From Quillaja saponaria (lineage: Eukaryota; Streptophyta; Magnoliopsida; Fabales; Quillajaceae): a stretch of 64,000 nt of DNA. Under the pieces are notes generated by a model. It had not been told where the DNA came from, searched no databases, and saw only the letters and a program-made list of their open reading frames with translations. Shown here piece by piece: positions 46,518-57,668 of the stretch. How positions within the stretch are numbered: the first letter of the stretch is position 1; each line of letters opens with the position of its first letter. The position numbers and the translations under genes were made by a program. The stretch is taken from positions 2,552,134 to 2,616,133 of the forward strand of contig CM055618.1 of assembly GCA_029379385.1 (NCBI GenBank). The letters run 5' to 3'.

Positions 46518-47540
46518 TTCTAGCTGGTCTTCCTTGCTCTTTAAGAGACAAAGTTAGAGAAAATATTTGTAATATCAACAATGAGATTATCCCATATGAA
46601 CAATTAACTTATAAACAGCTTTGCAGCTATGTTCCGAAAGTTGCATTAAAAATCTGTCAAGATGATAAAATTCAAAGACAATTAGCAAAAGAAAGTTCCC
46701 TAAATCATAAGGATTTAGGAAGTTTCTGTGCTCAATATGGATTTAATTGTTGTCCCAATTCTTCTAAACCCAAAAGAAAAATGTTTCAGAATCTCTCAAA
46801 AATTAAGAAAAATCTTCAAAAAATAAAGCCGGTAAAAGAATATATAAACACAAACATGCTTCTCAATATCTTTAAATAAAAATAAACCTCCTACAGTTTG
46901 TTTTAAATGTAATAAACCAGATCACATTACAAAATATTGTAAAATTACAAGAAAAATAGAAGCTTTAAATATCGATGAAGGACTTGTTGCCCAGCTTAAT
47001 TCTCTTCTAATTAAAGATTCATCTGATAGAAAAGGTCCACCTTTCTCTGATAATGAAGAAGTCAATCAAATTCAAAATGATAAAGTTTCTTCAGAATCCT
47101 CTCATCAAACTCTTGAATGTAATGTCCTGACAAGGAAATATAATATCCTCACAAGAAAAGAAGATATTCTCTTTGAAATCATTACAAGTCTTCCTGATGA
47201 TAGAGACAAGAAAAATTATTTACAAAACTAAAAGAAATTCTGAAAACCCTAGAAAAACATAGAAAACTCTCTCAATTTACCTATAACTACCAACTCTTTC
47301 AATTGAAAAGAGTTTTATCTAGATTTAATTTTGCAAAAACACAAGCTGTTACCCTTCAAGTTCTCCAACATGAAGTGTCAAATTTGAAAACTAAAGTTAA
47401 AAATCTTCAACTTCAACAATAAGACAATATTTATGCAATCAAGATTATGCAAAAAGGAAAAACAAAAGAATCTTCAAAGAAATCTTCTGTATCTTCTTCG
47501 GATGATAATCCAATAGACTTTTCTAAATAAAATTTTCTCA
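46518..47540 (+). pseudogene. Viral coat protein region with CCHC knuckle
   Basis: A helical, Lys-rich stretch with a C-X-Q-Y-G-F-N-C-C block leads into the zinc knuckle at about 46905-46950 (C-X2-C-X4-H-X4-C, complete). This is followed by an acidic/Ser-rich tail that includes NVLTRKYN. Knuckle plus tail is the usual end of the caulimovirid coat protein, which binds nucleic acid in the particle. A frame change and stop lie before the knuckle (about 46878) and more follow after 47230. Confidence 0.72.
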
Positions 47541-48110
47541 ATCTTATTATTTGTGTCTCTTGTCAAAAATGATATATCTTTATCAAACTTATTCTAGGAA
47601 AATCCTTTGTCCTAGAAACTATAGCATTGTTTGACACTGGAGCAGACTCTAATTGTATTTTAGAAGGTCAAATTTTCACAAAATATTATTAAAAAAATCT
47701 CTGAAAAATTAACTTCTGCCAATAGTTTGGAAATCATCATCCATTATAAATGTTCTAATGTTATAATTGACAACTCTCATTTACAAATTTCTACAACCTT
47801 TCTTCTTGGAAAAAAATATTACAAATCTTGTTATTCTATGCTCAGATTTTATTCATAAACTTGATCTTTTCTGGGTTGATAGAGGAATATTTAAAGAAGA
47901 TATGGGACAAATTGTATCCTTCCCATTTCTTAAAAAACCTATTTTCCAAAATCTCAATCTTCTTGAAAACAAAAAAAAACAAATAAATTTTCTCTATGAT
48001 GAAATAGCTTTCAAAAGAATTGAAAATGAACTTAATGATTTTGTCATAGAAAACAAAATAAATTTTTTTGTAGAGAAAATAAAAAAATAAATTTGTTTTG
48101 ACTTTCTAAG
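47541..48110 (+). pseudogene. Viral aspartic protease remnant
   Basis: The active-site text ALFDTGADSN at about 47627-47655 is intact as D-T-G-A. It follows a short beta-strand-like lead. A frameshift occurs shortly after. An open stretch (47767-48090, about 107 codons) holds the C-terminal protease/linker portion, ending with Lys-rich sequence. In the family the enzyme cuts the viral polyprotein. Confidence 0.75.
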
Positions 48111-49000
48111 TACTTTATGGAAAAGAAAACATCATATGGTTGATCTCCCATATGAATTTTTTTTTTTTTTTTATCAAAAATAGATTCCTATAAAAGCTCG
48201 TCCAATTCAAATGAATTAAGAAATGCATGAGTTCTGTCAAAAGGAAATCAATGATTTTCTTTCAAAAGGAATAATCTGTAAGAGCAAGAGCCTTTGGTCT
48301 TGTTCTGCTTTTTATGTCAATAAAAAATGTTGAAACTGAGTGCGGTACTCTTCGCTTAGTTATCAATTATAAACCTTTAAATCAAGCCTATCAATGGATT
48401 AGGTATCCTATTCCTAACAAAAAAGACATTTCCAATTGTCTTTACTCTTCAAAGATATTTTCAAAATTTGATATGAAATCTGGTTTCTAGAAAATTCAAA
48501 TAAAAAAGAATCTAACAGATACAAAACTGCATTTATTATCCCGTTCGGTCAATATGAAAGGAATGTAGTACCTTTTGGATTAAAAAATGCTATTTCTAAA
48601 TTCCAATGACATTTTCAATCTTTATACAAAATTTATCATTGTCTATATTGATGATGTTTTAATCTTTTCTCAAAATGTAGATGAACATTTCAAACATCTC
48701 AATATTTTCTTTGATATAACAAAAATGAATGGCTTAGCTGTCTCTAGAACTAACTTTAACCTTTTTCAAATAACAATCAAGTTTTTTGGTCACAATATTT
48801 ACCATGGAACCATTACTCTAATTGATCAGGCTATTCAGTTATCTGATAAGTTCCCTAATCATATTATTGACAAACACAATTACAAAGATTTCTTTGATGT
48901 CTCAATTATATTTTCGATTTTATCCTAGGAGTCAGTAATCTTATCAAACCATTACATGATCGACTAAAACCTAGTCCTCCTCCTTGGTCTGATGTCCATA
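48111..49000 (+). pseudogene. Viral reverse transcriptase remnant
   Basis: Seen in pieces: VINYKPLNQAYQWIRYPIP (about 48357-48413), SKFDMKSGF and, in a 113-codon open stretch (48587-48928), VYIDDVLIFSQ with the catalytic Y-I-D-D at 48644-48655. FGHNIYHGTI follows. The YKPLN and IRYPIPNK spelling is typical of Caulimoviridae rather than Ty3/gypsy elements. A poly-T tract (about 48157-48171), stops and frameshifts break it. Confidence 0.83.
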
Positions 49001-49470
49001 CTAATATTGTTAAACAAATCAAACTGAGGGTTAAACATCTTCCATATTTGTATCTCTCTAACCCTTAGGCTTTCAAAATTGTTGATACTGATGCCTCAAA
49101 TATAAGATATGGTGGCATTCTTAAACAATCCATTCATGGAAAATAACATATAATTACATATGCATCAAAGCATTGGAATTCTGCACAAAAAAAATTATTC
49201 TACTATCAAAAAAGAAATTTTAGTAATTGTTTTGTGCATTTCCAAATTTCAAAGTGATTTACTTAATCAAAAGTTTTTGGTCAAAGTAAATTACAAATTT
49301 GCAAAAAATGTTTTACAAACAGATGTTAAAAATCTTGTCCTCAAAACAAATTTTTGCTAGATGGTAATCAATTTTATCTACCTTTGATTTTGACATTGAG
49401 TATATCAAATAAAGCTCCAATTTCATCCCAGATTATCTTACTCGTAAATTTTTGCAAGGCAAGTAGAATA
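49001..49470 (+). pseudogene. Viral RNase H remnant
   Basis: VDTDASNIRYGGILKQ near 49081-49128 carries the first catalytic Asp. The segment STIKKEILVIVLCISKF (about 49200) carries the Glu block. The section ends near 49440 with the FDFDIEYI...PDYLTR type close. No integrase follows, which argues for a virus rather than an LTR retrotransposon. Confidence 0.78.
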
Positions 49471-50870
49471 CCGAGAAAATAGAAAGAAATAAAAAAATGA
49501 TTCTTCAAATCACCAAAAACCTTCCCCAAAAGAAGAACCCTCCACCTCCTTAACAAAACTTACTCAAAACAATCCAAAGAATCTTATGCATTCCCTATTG
49601 AGACATTAATAGGAATTCAAACTCAGCTCCAAAGCCAAAAACCCCTCACCTTTACAAAACAAACTTGGGCTGACCTAGTCGATGAAGAACAATCTAAAAT
49701 GATCGGTCCTCCCAGAGAAAGTTTCAAGTTCAATCCTTAAGAGCTTACTCAGACGATCAGTCAGCTAGCTTAATCAATCACGATAGTTCCTTCAGGTAAG
49801 GTTCTTATCTCTCAATCTTCTCCAATCTCTTCTCAAAAACCCCAAACTTTTTATATCCCTAATGACATACTTCAATTTATTATCCAAATGAAACCAAAAT
49901 TTTGGTTTGACTCTTCCCAAGCAGTCCATCACAACGTGTTTCCTCCAAATTGGCATTTCTCGCCTACTAATCTTTCACCCAGAAATATTATGAATTTATT
50001 ATGGTTGATAGTGATTCTATTGCTATCAAACATTATAAATCTAAAACAGATGCTAATTTTATAACGCATTCCAAAATCCAAATACTGAAAGTTCTCAGTC
50101 TTTCTGACTGGAAAACTCATTTTTCTAAACCTTAAAAAATTTTCCCAACCTTTTGATCCCATTTCTTATAACTATTGGGATTATCAAGATGTCTGGTATA
50201 ATATATTTTATTTTCAAAACAAAAGTTATAAGCATTCATGACTTATTTACTTCAAAAATAATTTCTAATATAAATTTTCTCATTAGTTTACTTGGTGGTG
50301 GAATTTACATAGTCCTTGCACAAAAATTCTTTTTGCTAATATTGTAGAAGGGTTATTTTACTTCAACGAACACTTTAGCACACAAGATCACGATCCAATT
50401 ATGTTGCATTTCTTCTCCAAATTTGCCTTGGCGTGGGTTTATGCTTAGTAGTACAGGTACCCCAAAGATTATCAAAGTCTCAAAGAATCATAAACAACTT
50501 CTTGAAGCATCTTAATTTTTACAATAGAAGTCCCAGATTTCTACAAAACTAGTTGCCAGTTCTTCCAAATAATAATACCTTCAGAATCTTAAAGAAATAT
50601 TTCAACTATTTCAAGTAGATAATGAAGCCACTTCAGCAGCTTCAAAAAATGAAAGAAAATCATTTTCCAGTTCATCTTCCAGAGCCTCAAGAAATGATTC
50701 AAATGATTTTACACAATCTAATGAAGACGATTGTTATGACATCAACCTTGCTGATAACTGAAGTAATTCAAAAATCTACTATTTATAGAAAGTTGTTCTC
50801 TCATTCCAAACTAGATCCAGTTAGAGCTCTGATATAGAATTTAAGAGAAACCTCTAGGTAACCAACCAGA
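49471..50870 (+). pseudogene. Downstream viral ORF remnant (ORF2-like, unknown function)
   Basis: After RNase H the + strand shows, in scattered frames, KPLTFTKQTWADLVDEEQ (about 49637-49690), VHHNVFPPNWHFSP (about 49926) and a Trp/Tyr-rich stretch (PISYNYWDYQDVWYNIFYFQ, about 50156-50215). A Ser/Glu-rich end follows. I do not recognise an enzymatic motif. Position and character fit the second ORF reported for florendoviruses, whose function is not known. It is broken by many stops. Confidence 0.55.
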
Positions 50871-50899
50871 AGATTTCTTCCTTTTACTCTATGTACTTG

Positions 50900-52752
50900 T
50901 AGTTTCTAACTTTCTTTAATATTATTTCAATGACATTTTTCATTTCTTGCATCTCCTCTCCACTAGCTTGGCGTACGGACTACCACCAGTTTGTCTTCCT
51001 TTTTATTTTATGCAATTTAATTTCTATCTTGAATTTACAGTTTTTAATTTTATGCACTGCATAGCATAAATCATAGTAGTCTTGTTGCTCCCTACTTCAC
51101 TACCTCAGTGATCCTCCCCTACTCTTCTTAGAAATAGTTCACATAATTGATGATTAAAAATCCTTTACCTTTTTCGAAAAGGATTCAAATGAATCGATTC
51201 ACCCTTTGGATACGTGCTGGCTTCTACTTGGTAGAATCGTTAATGGAGAATTATCCTTGTAGCAAAAACACCTTTGGTTCAAGAAAGGGGATCATGGCCA
51301 AGGGAAGAGATTTTTAAGAACTCTTCTTGCTCATAATCTCTCATAAGGCCGAATGTCACTCTTTTGCTTGCTTGCAACAATATTGTTGAAATTTTTCTTA
51401 GTTACTATATATATATATGGGCGACTAGGTCATAAGGAATTATAGTCCTTCCATGTTTAAGATTTCATTAAATCTAAAACTCATGACCTAAGGCCTAAAG
51501 CTTTTTAAGTAACCCATAATCCCATTATGATTACTAATAGGCATTTAGACTTATAGTGGCTTAAATCTATTAAGGATTCCCATTAGAATTTTCCTTGACT
51601 TTCAAGAAAACAAGTCTTACCATATATGTATAGGTAACAATTACCTTTTTACCTTTATATGCTTGGAAGTTAACTATTAATCCAAAGCTCCATTAATCCT
51701 TCTATGTTCTTAACCTAAGCCAATTAAAGTGTATAAACCATTAGGTTCTCTCGTGCATTGGCAACAAATGTAATTGGATACTTCCTGAGAAGTACGATTA
51801 AATTAATTGGTTTTACTAAACCAACCAACGTACATTCATAGATGAAGATTTACATCTAAAAATATGTCATGACCACCTAAATCATTGAGCAAACTTTATA
51901 ATGCTTGGTTACCGTGTAATTCAATCATTTCATCAAACATATCCCAAGATAGACATAGGGTATGGATTCTATTATGAACCCTATCTTTGTCTAAATCTAT
52001 TAGTACTTGAAACCAATTTTATATTTTGTTCCTTAAAGAAATTCAAGAAAATACTTTTCTTAATCTCTTTCATTTTGTAAAGATTTCCGAAACAAGACAT
52101 ACTTGTCTCAAGAGGTCATGGGATGTTTTTCCTTTTTACTGATAATGATGAATTCTTTGTCTATCATTCATCTACCTTCATATGCTTCACTACATATCCA
52201 ATAATCACTCATGTATTATCCTTATTACATGATAATGCCATTAAAACATATAGATTTACATATAAGGTAATAAGATAATCTCAAGTCAAAGGATCACTTA
52301 CACCACCAACATGTTGAGAACTTCCACTAACACGTGGGTAAAGACTCTACATGGTTTCTTGTGTTAGGTTAATTCAGTCTACTTGTTCAACTAACAAACA
52401 CCTGTATGATTGTTTCAACATCTTCATGTTTATAGTTTTTGAGATCATTACTATCTTTAGAAGAGAATGACACAATATATGCTAGTCTCGAAGAATCATT
52501 AATATCCATATTTTTGATGATTCATTAACTACGAATACTTTTAGAATAATACTTTATGTATGTCATATCTCACAATTATGATCAACATCATAATTATGCA
52601 TACACAATATTTATTCTAGGGGCTTTGTATACCGTTATACTAAATCTTATTTAAACAATATAATAAAGAATGTCTAATAGATATTATTACATGAATCAGT
52701 ACAAATAATGTCATTACAACCATTGATTGACTCTTGGACACTAATACTAACA
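50900..52752 (-). repeat. 3' LTR of a second copia element
   Basis: On the - strand TGTTAGTATTAGTGTCC begins at 52752 directly after a polypurine tract. A TATA-like run (tatatatatata near 51405-51417) lies about 1.34 kb inside. The far end was not fixed: no clear CA end was found between about 50880 and 51150, where the pararetroviral segment stops. The LTR holds no gene. Confidence 0.65.
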
Positions 52753-52767
52753 ATCTCCCACTTGGCC
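52753..52767 (-). other. Polypurine tract of the second copia element
   Basis: On the - strand GGCCAAGTGGGAGAT immediately precedes TGTTAG of the LTR, a form common in plant copia elements. Confidence 0.8.
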
Positions 52768-55015
52768 TAGAGCCAATAACTATGATATCTAAGTCCTACC
52801 ATATCAAAGTGATGATCATACTTCTACTATGACAAGGTATTTGTAAGCGGATCTACCACATTCTCACTAGTAGCTATGTGCTCTATTAAAATCCATTCTA
52901 TCAATGATTTCCCAAATAAGATGATACCATCTTAGTATGTGTTTGGATTTTTGGTGAGATCTTGGTTCTTTGCTTATGCAACAGCCCCATTGTTATCACA
53001 ATATAACTCTATTGGATTAACAATGTCAAGAATCAACCCAAGTTCAATTATGAACTTCTTCATCCAAACAACCTCTTTAGTTGCTTTGGAAGCAACTATG
53101 TACTCAGCTTTGGTTGTAGAATCCTCTGTTGTTTTCTACTTGGAACTGTTTTAGCTAACGGCTCCTTCATTAAGAGTAAATAAGAATCTATACTACAATT
53201 AGTATTCATCCTTATCAATTTGAAAGCTCGCATCGGCATATCCTAGAACTTTCAGTTCTTCGGTTCCTCCTTATATTAAGAATGTATCTTTAGTTCTTCT
53301 CAAGTATGTTCTTAACTGACTTTCAGTGCTCATCACCTAGAAAAGAATTGTATCTACTTGTAAAACTTAAAGCATACGATACATCAGGGCCCGTACATAA
53401 CATGACATACATGATTGAACCAAATTTGCAGTAGCATATAGTAATCTAAGCAACATTTTGGATCTTTCCAATTCTGCCTTAGGAGATATACTTTTGGAAA
53501 GATGCACACCATATGGCAAGAACCCTTTGATTCTTTGACCCATCCATGCAAAACCTCTTAAGTATCTTGTCAATGTACGTGGATTTTGATAATCTAAGCA
53601 ACATTTTGGATCTATCTCTATAGATCCTTATACCTAGTATATAGGTTACTTCACCTATATCTTTCGTGGATAAGTTTTTGGATAATCAAAGTTTCACCAA
53701 TTGTAACATAGGTACATTGTTACCTATTAAGAGTATGTCATCTACTTATTGTACCAAGAATGTTATTGCACTCTCACTAACATTCTTATACACACACAGC
53801 TCATCTTCATTTTTAATGAAATCATAAGCCTTTATGGTTTCATCAAAATGAATGTTCTATCTTTTTGAACCTTACTTAAGTTCATAGGTGAATTTTTGTA
53901 GCTTGCATACTTTATTATGATGGCTTTTGGATTCAAAACCCTCAAGTTGTGTTATATACACATTTTCCCTTAAATAACCATTAAGAAAAGCAGTTTTGAC
54001 ATCCATTTTCTATATATCATAATCGTGATATACAACTATTGCAAGTAAAATCCGAATTGACTTGACATGGCAACTGGCAAAAAGGTTTATCAAAATAAAT
54101 TCCTTGTTTTTTCATAGAACTTTTTCCAGTAACCTTGCTTTGAAGGTTTTTTTGTTACCATCCACGTCAGCCTTTTTCTTAAAGACCTATTTACACCAAA
54201 TAGGATTAACTCCTTCATATGAATAAACCAAAATCTATACTTGGTTGTCATACATGGAGTCCATTTTAGATTTCATGGCATCTTGCCACTTCGGGGAATC
54301 ATTGTCCTTAATTGCTTCCTCACAACTAGTTGGCTCGTCATTCTTTATAAGTAGAATGGATTTTTGATTAGAAATCCATATCTTAATAGAGGTCGACTTA
54401 TCCTACTAGTCCTACAAAACCTTTTCTTGTGCTTCCAATTCTTGTGGTATAGATTCGGATTCCATTGTGTGATTAGTCTCACTTGGGGTTTCTTGAATTT
54501 CTTCAAGTTCCACTTTACTCCCACTGCTTCTTTCAAGAATAAACTCTTTTCTTCTTATAGGTGACAAAAGTAGTATACTCTTGTTTCCTTAGAATAACCC
54601 ATAAACAAACATTTGTCACTCTTGGCTTCAAGTTTACTAGTCAAAAATCTTTTGACATAAGCATGAAAACCCCAAATTCTCAAATGTAAGGTATTGGGGT
54701 TTTCTATTATTCCATTATCTCATATGAAATTCTTTCAACATATTTTGATGAAACCCTATTTAGATAGAAGGTAAGTTATAGTAATCAAAGCATATCCTTC
54801 CAAAAAATTGGTAAGTCATGCAACTGATCATGAAACGCACCATGTTTAACAAAGTACGATTCCTCCTTTCGGATACACCATTGAGCTGTGGTGTACCAAA
54901 AGGAGTCCATTGAGATAGGATTCTATTTTCTTTTAAATAGTGTAAGAACTCATGGCTAAAGGTATTCTCTATCTCGATTAGATCAAGTGCCTTAATACTT
55001 TTACCGGAATGAACC
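52768..55015 (-). pseudogene. Second copia element: integrase end, RT and RNase H remnants
   Basis: On the - strand TPFGTPQLNGVSERRNRT (about 54840-54910) marks the integrase core. The RT box is at about 53735-53750 with VDDILLIGN (the first Tyr is now a stop), followed by DIGEVTYILGI, IYRDRSK and LSKSTYIDKILKRF (about 53540-53690). RNase H-side text (GFLPYGVHLSKS, LERSKMLLRLLYATANL) follows. Order and spelling match Tork/Angela-type copia rather than the SIRE-like element. Stops and frameshifts are frequent. Gag and the 5' LTR are absent; the piece ends near 55015, where + strand Athila-type sequence begins. Confidence 0.85.
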
Positions 55016-56652
55016 TACACTAACTAAGGGTGAGGTTACACCAAGTGAGGAAACTTTAGAGATGTCTCATAGAAGAAGAATCACATGACAAAATCCATGG
55101 TGTCAAACCTATTGAGCCTAATTTAGTCATAGAAGAATAATCACATGATGAAATCCATCATGACCAATTTATTTAGCCTCTATTGGTTATAGAAAAGGAC
55201 TTTTATAGTGAGGAAGTAACTCAAGATTTGATCACAGAAGAAAAATCACAACCTCTTGGGTCTAAATTAGCCACTGAAGAGTATATCTATGAAGACCCCA
55301 TATGACCAACTCTTCCTCCACCTAAATTGGTAACTATATATTATATTTATCAAGATCCCATGTGGGTAACTCCTCCACCACTATCCATAGCATTCTTTCT
55401 TCACAACATACCAAGCATGTTTTCGAAGCAAAGTGTTGTTAAGGGCATGAGCCAAATACTTCCATATCTTGCCAAGCCTAAGGTCATCACGAATCAAGAC
55501 CCATATTTAGTGCTATATGACACTTACTATGGATAGAAGCTGCTCAATTAGAAGCACTTTTCCAATAGTCAAGCTGACTACTATAAATCAAGCGCTTCTT
55601 GGGAGGCAACCTAAGTTTCAAATTTTTTTTCTTTTTTTCTTGTAAATTTATGTTTGAGATCTCATTGAGATTTTCCTTATTAAGCTTTTTTCTAAATTTA
55701 TTTATTTTATTTATTTTTCCTTTTCTTACAGGCACATCATTTTTTACCTTCTACTAACTTTGGCACTACTAATGAGGATGAGGATGAGGGCGAGAATTAG
55801 TGAGCTTTCAAACTTACTGCATTGACAAGGAGTTTTTCTTGTCCTTATTCCTTCATTGAGTTTAATGTTCTTCTTAAGTTTGGGGAGAGTTTTATTGGTA
55901 TACTAGTTTTTCTTAGTTTTTTAAAAAATTTGCTTAAGACGCGTTATGCTTTTTTGATGATTTCCCCTATCTAATGATAAAATTGTGGTTAATCGTGATT
56001 TTGGCTTTTGGGAAACTTTGGACATGATTTGAGTTTATGTTAAATCTTAATGTTAGTAGCATAGTTAGGATGTGATTTCCACTATTATGCACTTGATCTT
56101 TTCCTTAGAGTTGACATACTTATTTAGTGCTAGTTTATGTTTAGGAAGTTTGGGTTATGTCAGGAATCCTATATTTTGTTTGATTCTCTCTCGAGATGAA
56201 ATCCTAGACAATATAAAGTTAAGGACATAATTTAGGCCATCGTTGGACCATTTCAGCTTTAGACAATATATTACAAGCTTATAAAGTTCTAATGATCCTT
56301 GACTTAGTGTTAGTCTATATTAGTGGAGAGAGGGATGAAAAGAAAACCTATGAAGTTTGAGTGCTAGGCTCTACTTTTTATAGACATAACCTTATGCGGA
56401 TTCAATTGAAGTTCTTTGTAAGAAGATCACACACACACACAATGGAAATCTATTCGAGAATGAAACTAGTACTTGAATTGAATCATGAATTTGCATGTTG
56501 CCTATGGTTGACTTTGAGTCAATAGTTTTTAAGAAAGTTTTTGAGGATATTTTGGAAATCATTAAATTAGTGTGATTCATCTTTGGCTTGTCATTTTCGT
56601 TTGTGTTTATATTTTTATTTTTTCGCTTGAGGACTAATAAAATTGTAAGTTT
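55016..56652 (+). mobile_element. 3' internal part of a + strand Athila-like element
   Basis: Contains degenerate repeats of an EEKSHD/EIH-type acidic phrase (55060-55300) and an open stretch (55327-55536) with DPMWVTPPPLSIAFF. Next comes the phrase aatcaagcgcttcttgggaggcaacc at about 55586-55611, a conserved marker after pol in Athila-like elements. tttggggagagtttt at about 55878 and a second G-rich tract before the LTR follow. The - strand Athila element in this window is a different copy. Gag and most of pol are missing; the left edge abuts the second copia. Confidence 0.65.
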
Positions 56653-56659
56653 TGGGGTG
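56653..56659 (+). other. Polypurine tract of the + strand Athila-like element
   Basis: taagttttggggtg directly before ttataagtcc, matching the tract in front of the Athila 3' LTR at 9692-9706. Confidence 0.55.
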
Positions 56660-57632
56660 TTATAAGTCCATGAAACAGAGTTATTTTATATCACTTTAAT
56701 AATTTAATTGGCTATGTTCTTGAGTTTTACTTTACAATAGCTAAGTTTTAGTTTAATTCTTCGTTTAGTCCTTATCATATTATGATGTTGAATTTTAGTT
56801 GATTATGGTTAGAATTTAGGTTTTAAATAGGAGTTCTAGTCATTATTAACTTAGTTTATGTGTTTTGAAGGTTTAATGCATAAAGGAGTCCTTGGAAGTA
56901 AAATTTGAAAAGAATTAGGATTCCAAAGTGTCGGGCGCTGCAGCCATGAAAAAACAGGCACCACGACACTCAATACACTGCAAACAAGTATCTTGGCGGA
57001 GAGGTGGGAGCCACGTCACACAAAAAGCAGCGACACGATGCCTAACATGCTACTAGCTTCCAATTTTCATCGATTTGCACTCTGTATTCAAGGCTGTAGT
57101 GTCGGAAAGTTAATGCCATGACAATGGCCGGATTTCTAGTCCGAATTGAACTTAAATTGAGTGTTTTAAAGCCTAGAAATTGAGTGTTTATAATATATAA
57201 ATATATATTCATCAACAATTGATGTACATATAGAAATTATAGTTAATAAAAAATAATACTCCATGCTAATTACATTAACAAATAGAAAACCAATAAAAAA
57301 TTATTCATAATATAAACATATAATTTTTTTTTTAAATTTTAAAGTTGAAAAAATAATTAACACGACAATTTTATAATTATAAAAACTATACTCTTTATAA
57401 TTCTTTTAAGTCATAGCATTTAAAAAAAATATTAATTTACAATATTATAATTTTTAGTAACTTATTAAATAAACAAATTGTGAAATTCAATTTTAATTAT
57501 TATTGATATATTGACAAATTATAAATTTATTAATATTAAAAAATAATTAGGACAAAAAAAATTATCAATAGTCATAACACAATTATAATTCTATTAATAT
57601 TAAAATGGAAAAGAGTTTGGAAAGAAGTAAAA

Positions 57633-57668
<36 letters not shown>

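Larger units (their letters stand above)
46506..50870 (+). mobile_element. Endogenous caulimovirid (florendovirus-like) pararetrovirus fragment
   Basis: The + strand pieces run coat protein, zinc knuckle, aspartic protease, RT, RNase H, then a further downstream ORF. There are no LTRs, polypurine tract or integrase. This order is that of Caulimoviridae, the plant DNA viruses that replicate by reverse transcription. The separate ORF after RNase H fits the two-ORF plan of florendoviruses, which occur integrated in many plant genomes. No movement-protein portion was recognised, so the 5' part is missing. Every domain carries stops or frameshifts, so it is a fossil copy. The genus is inferred from layout, not from a tree. 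Confidence 0.8.
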
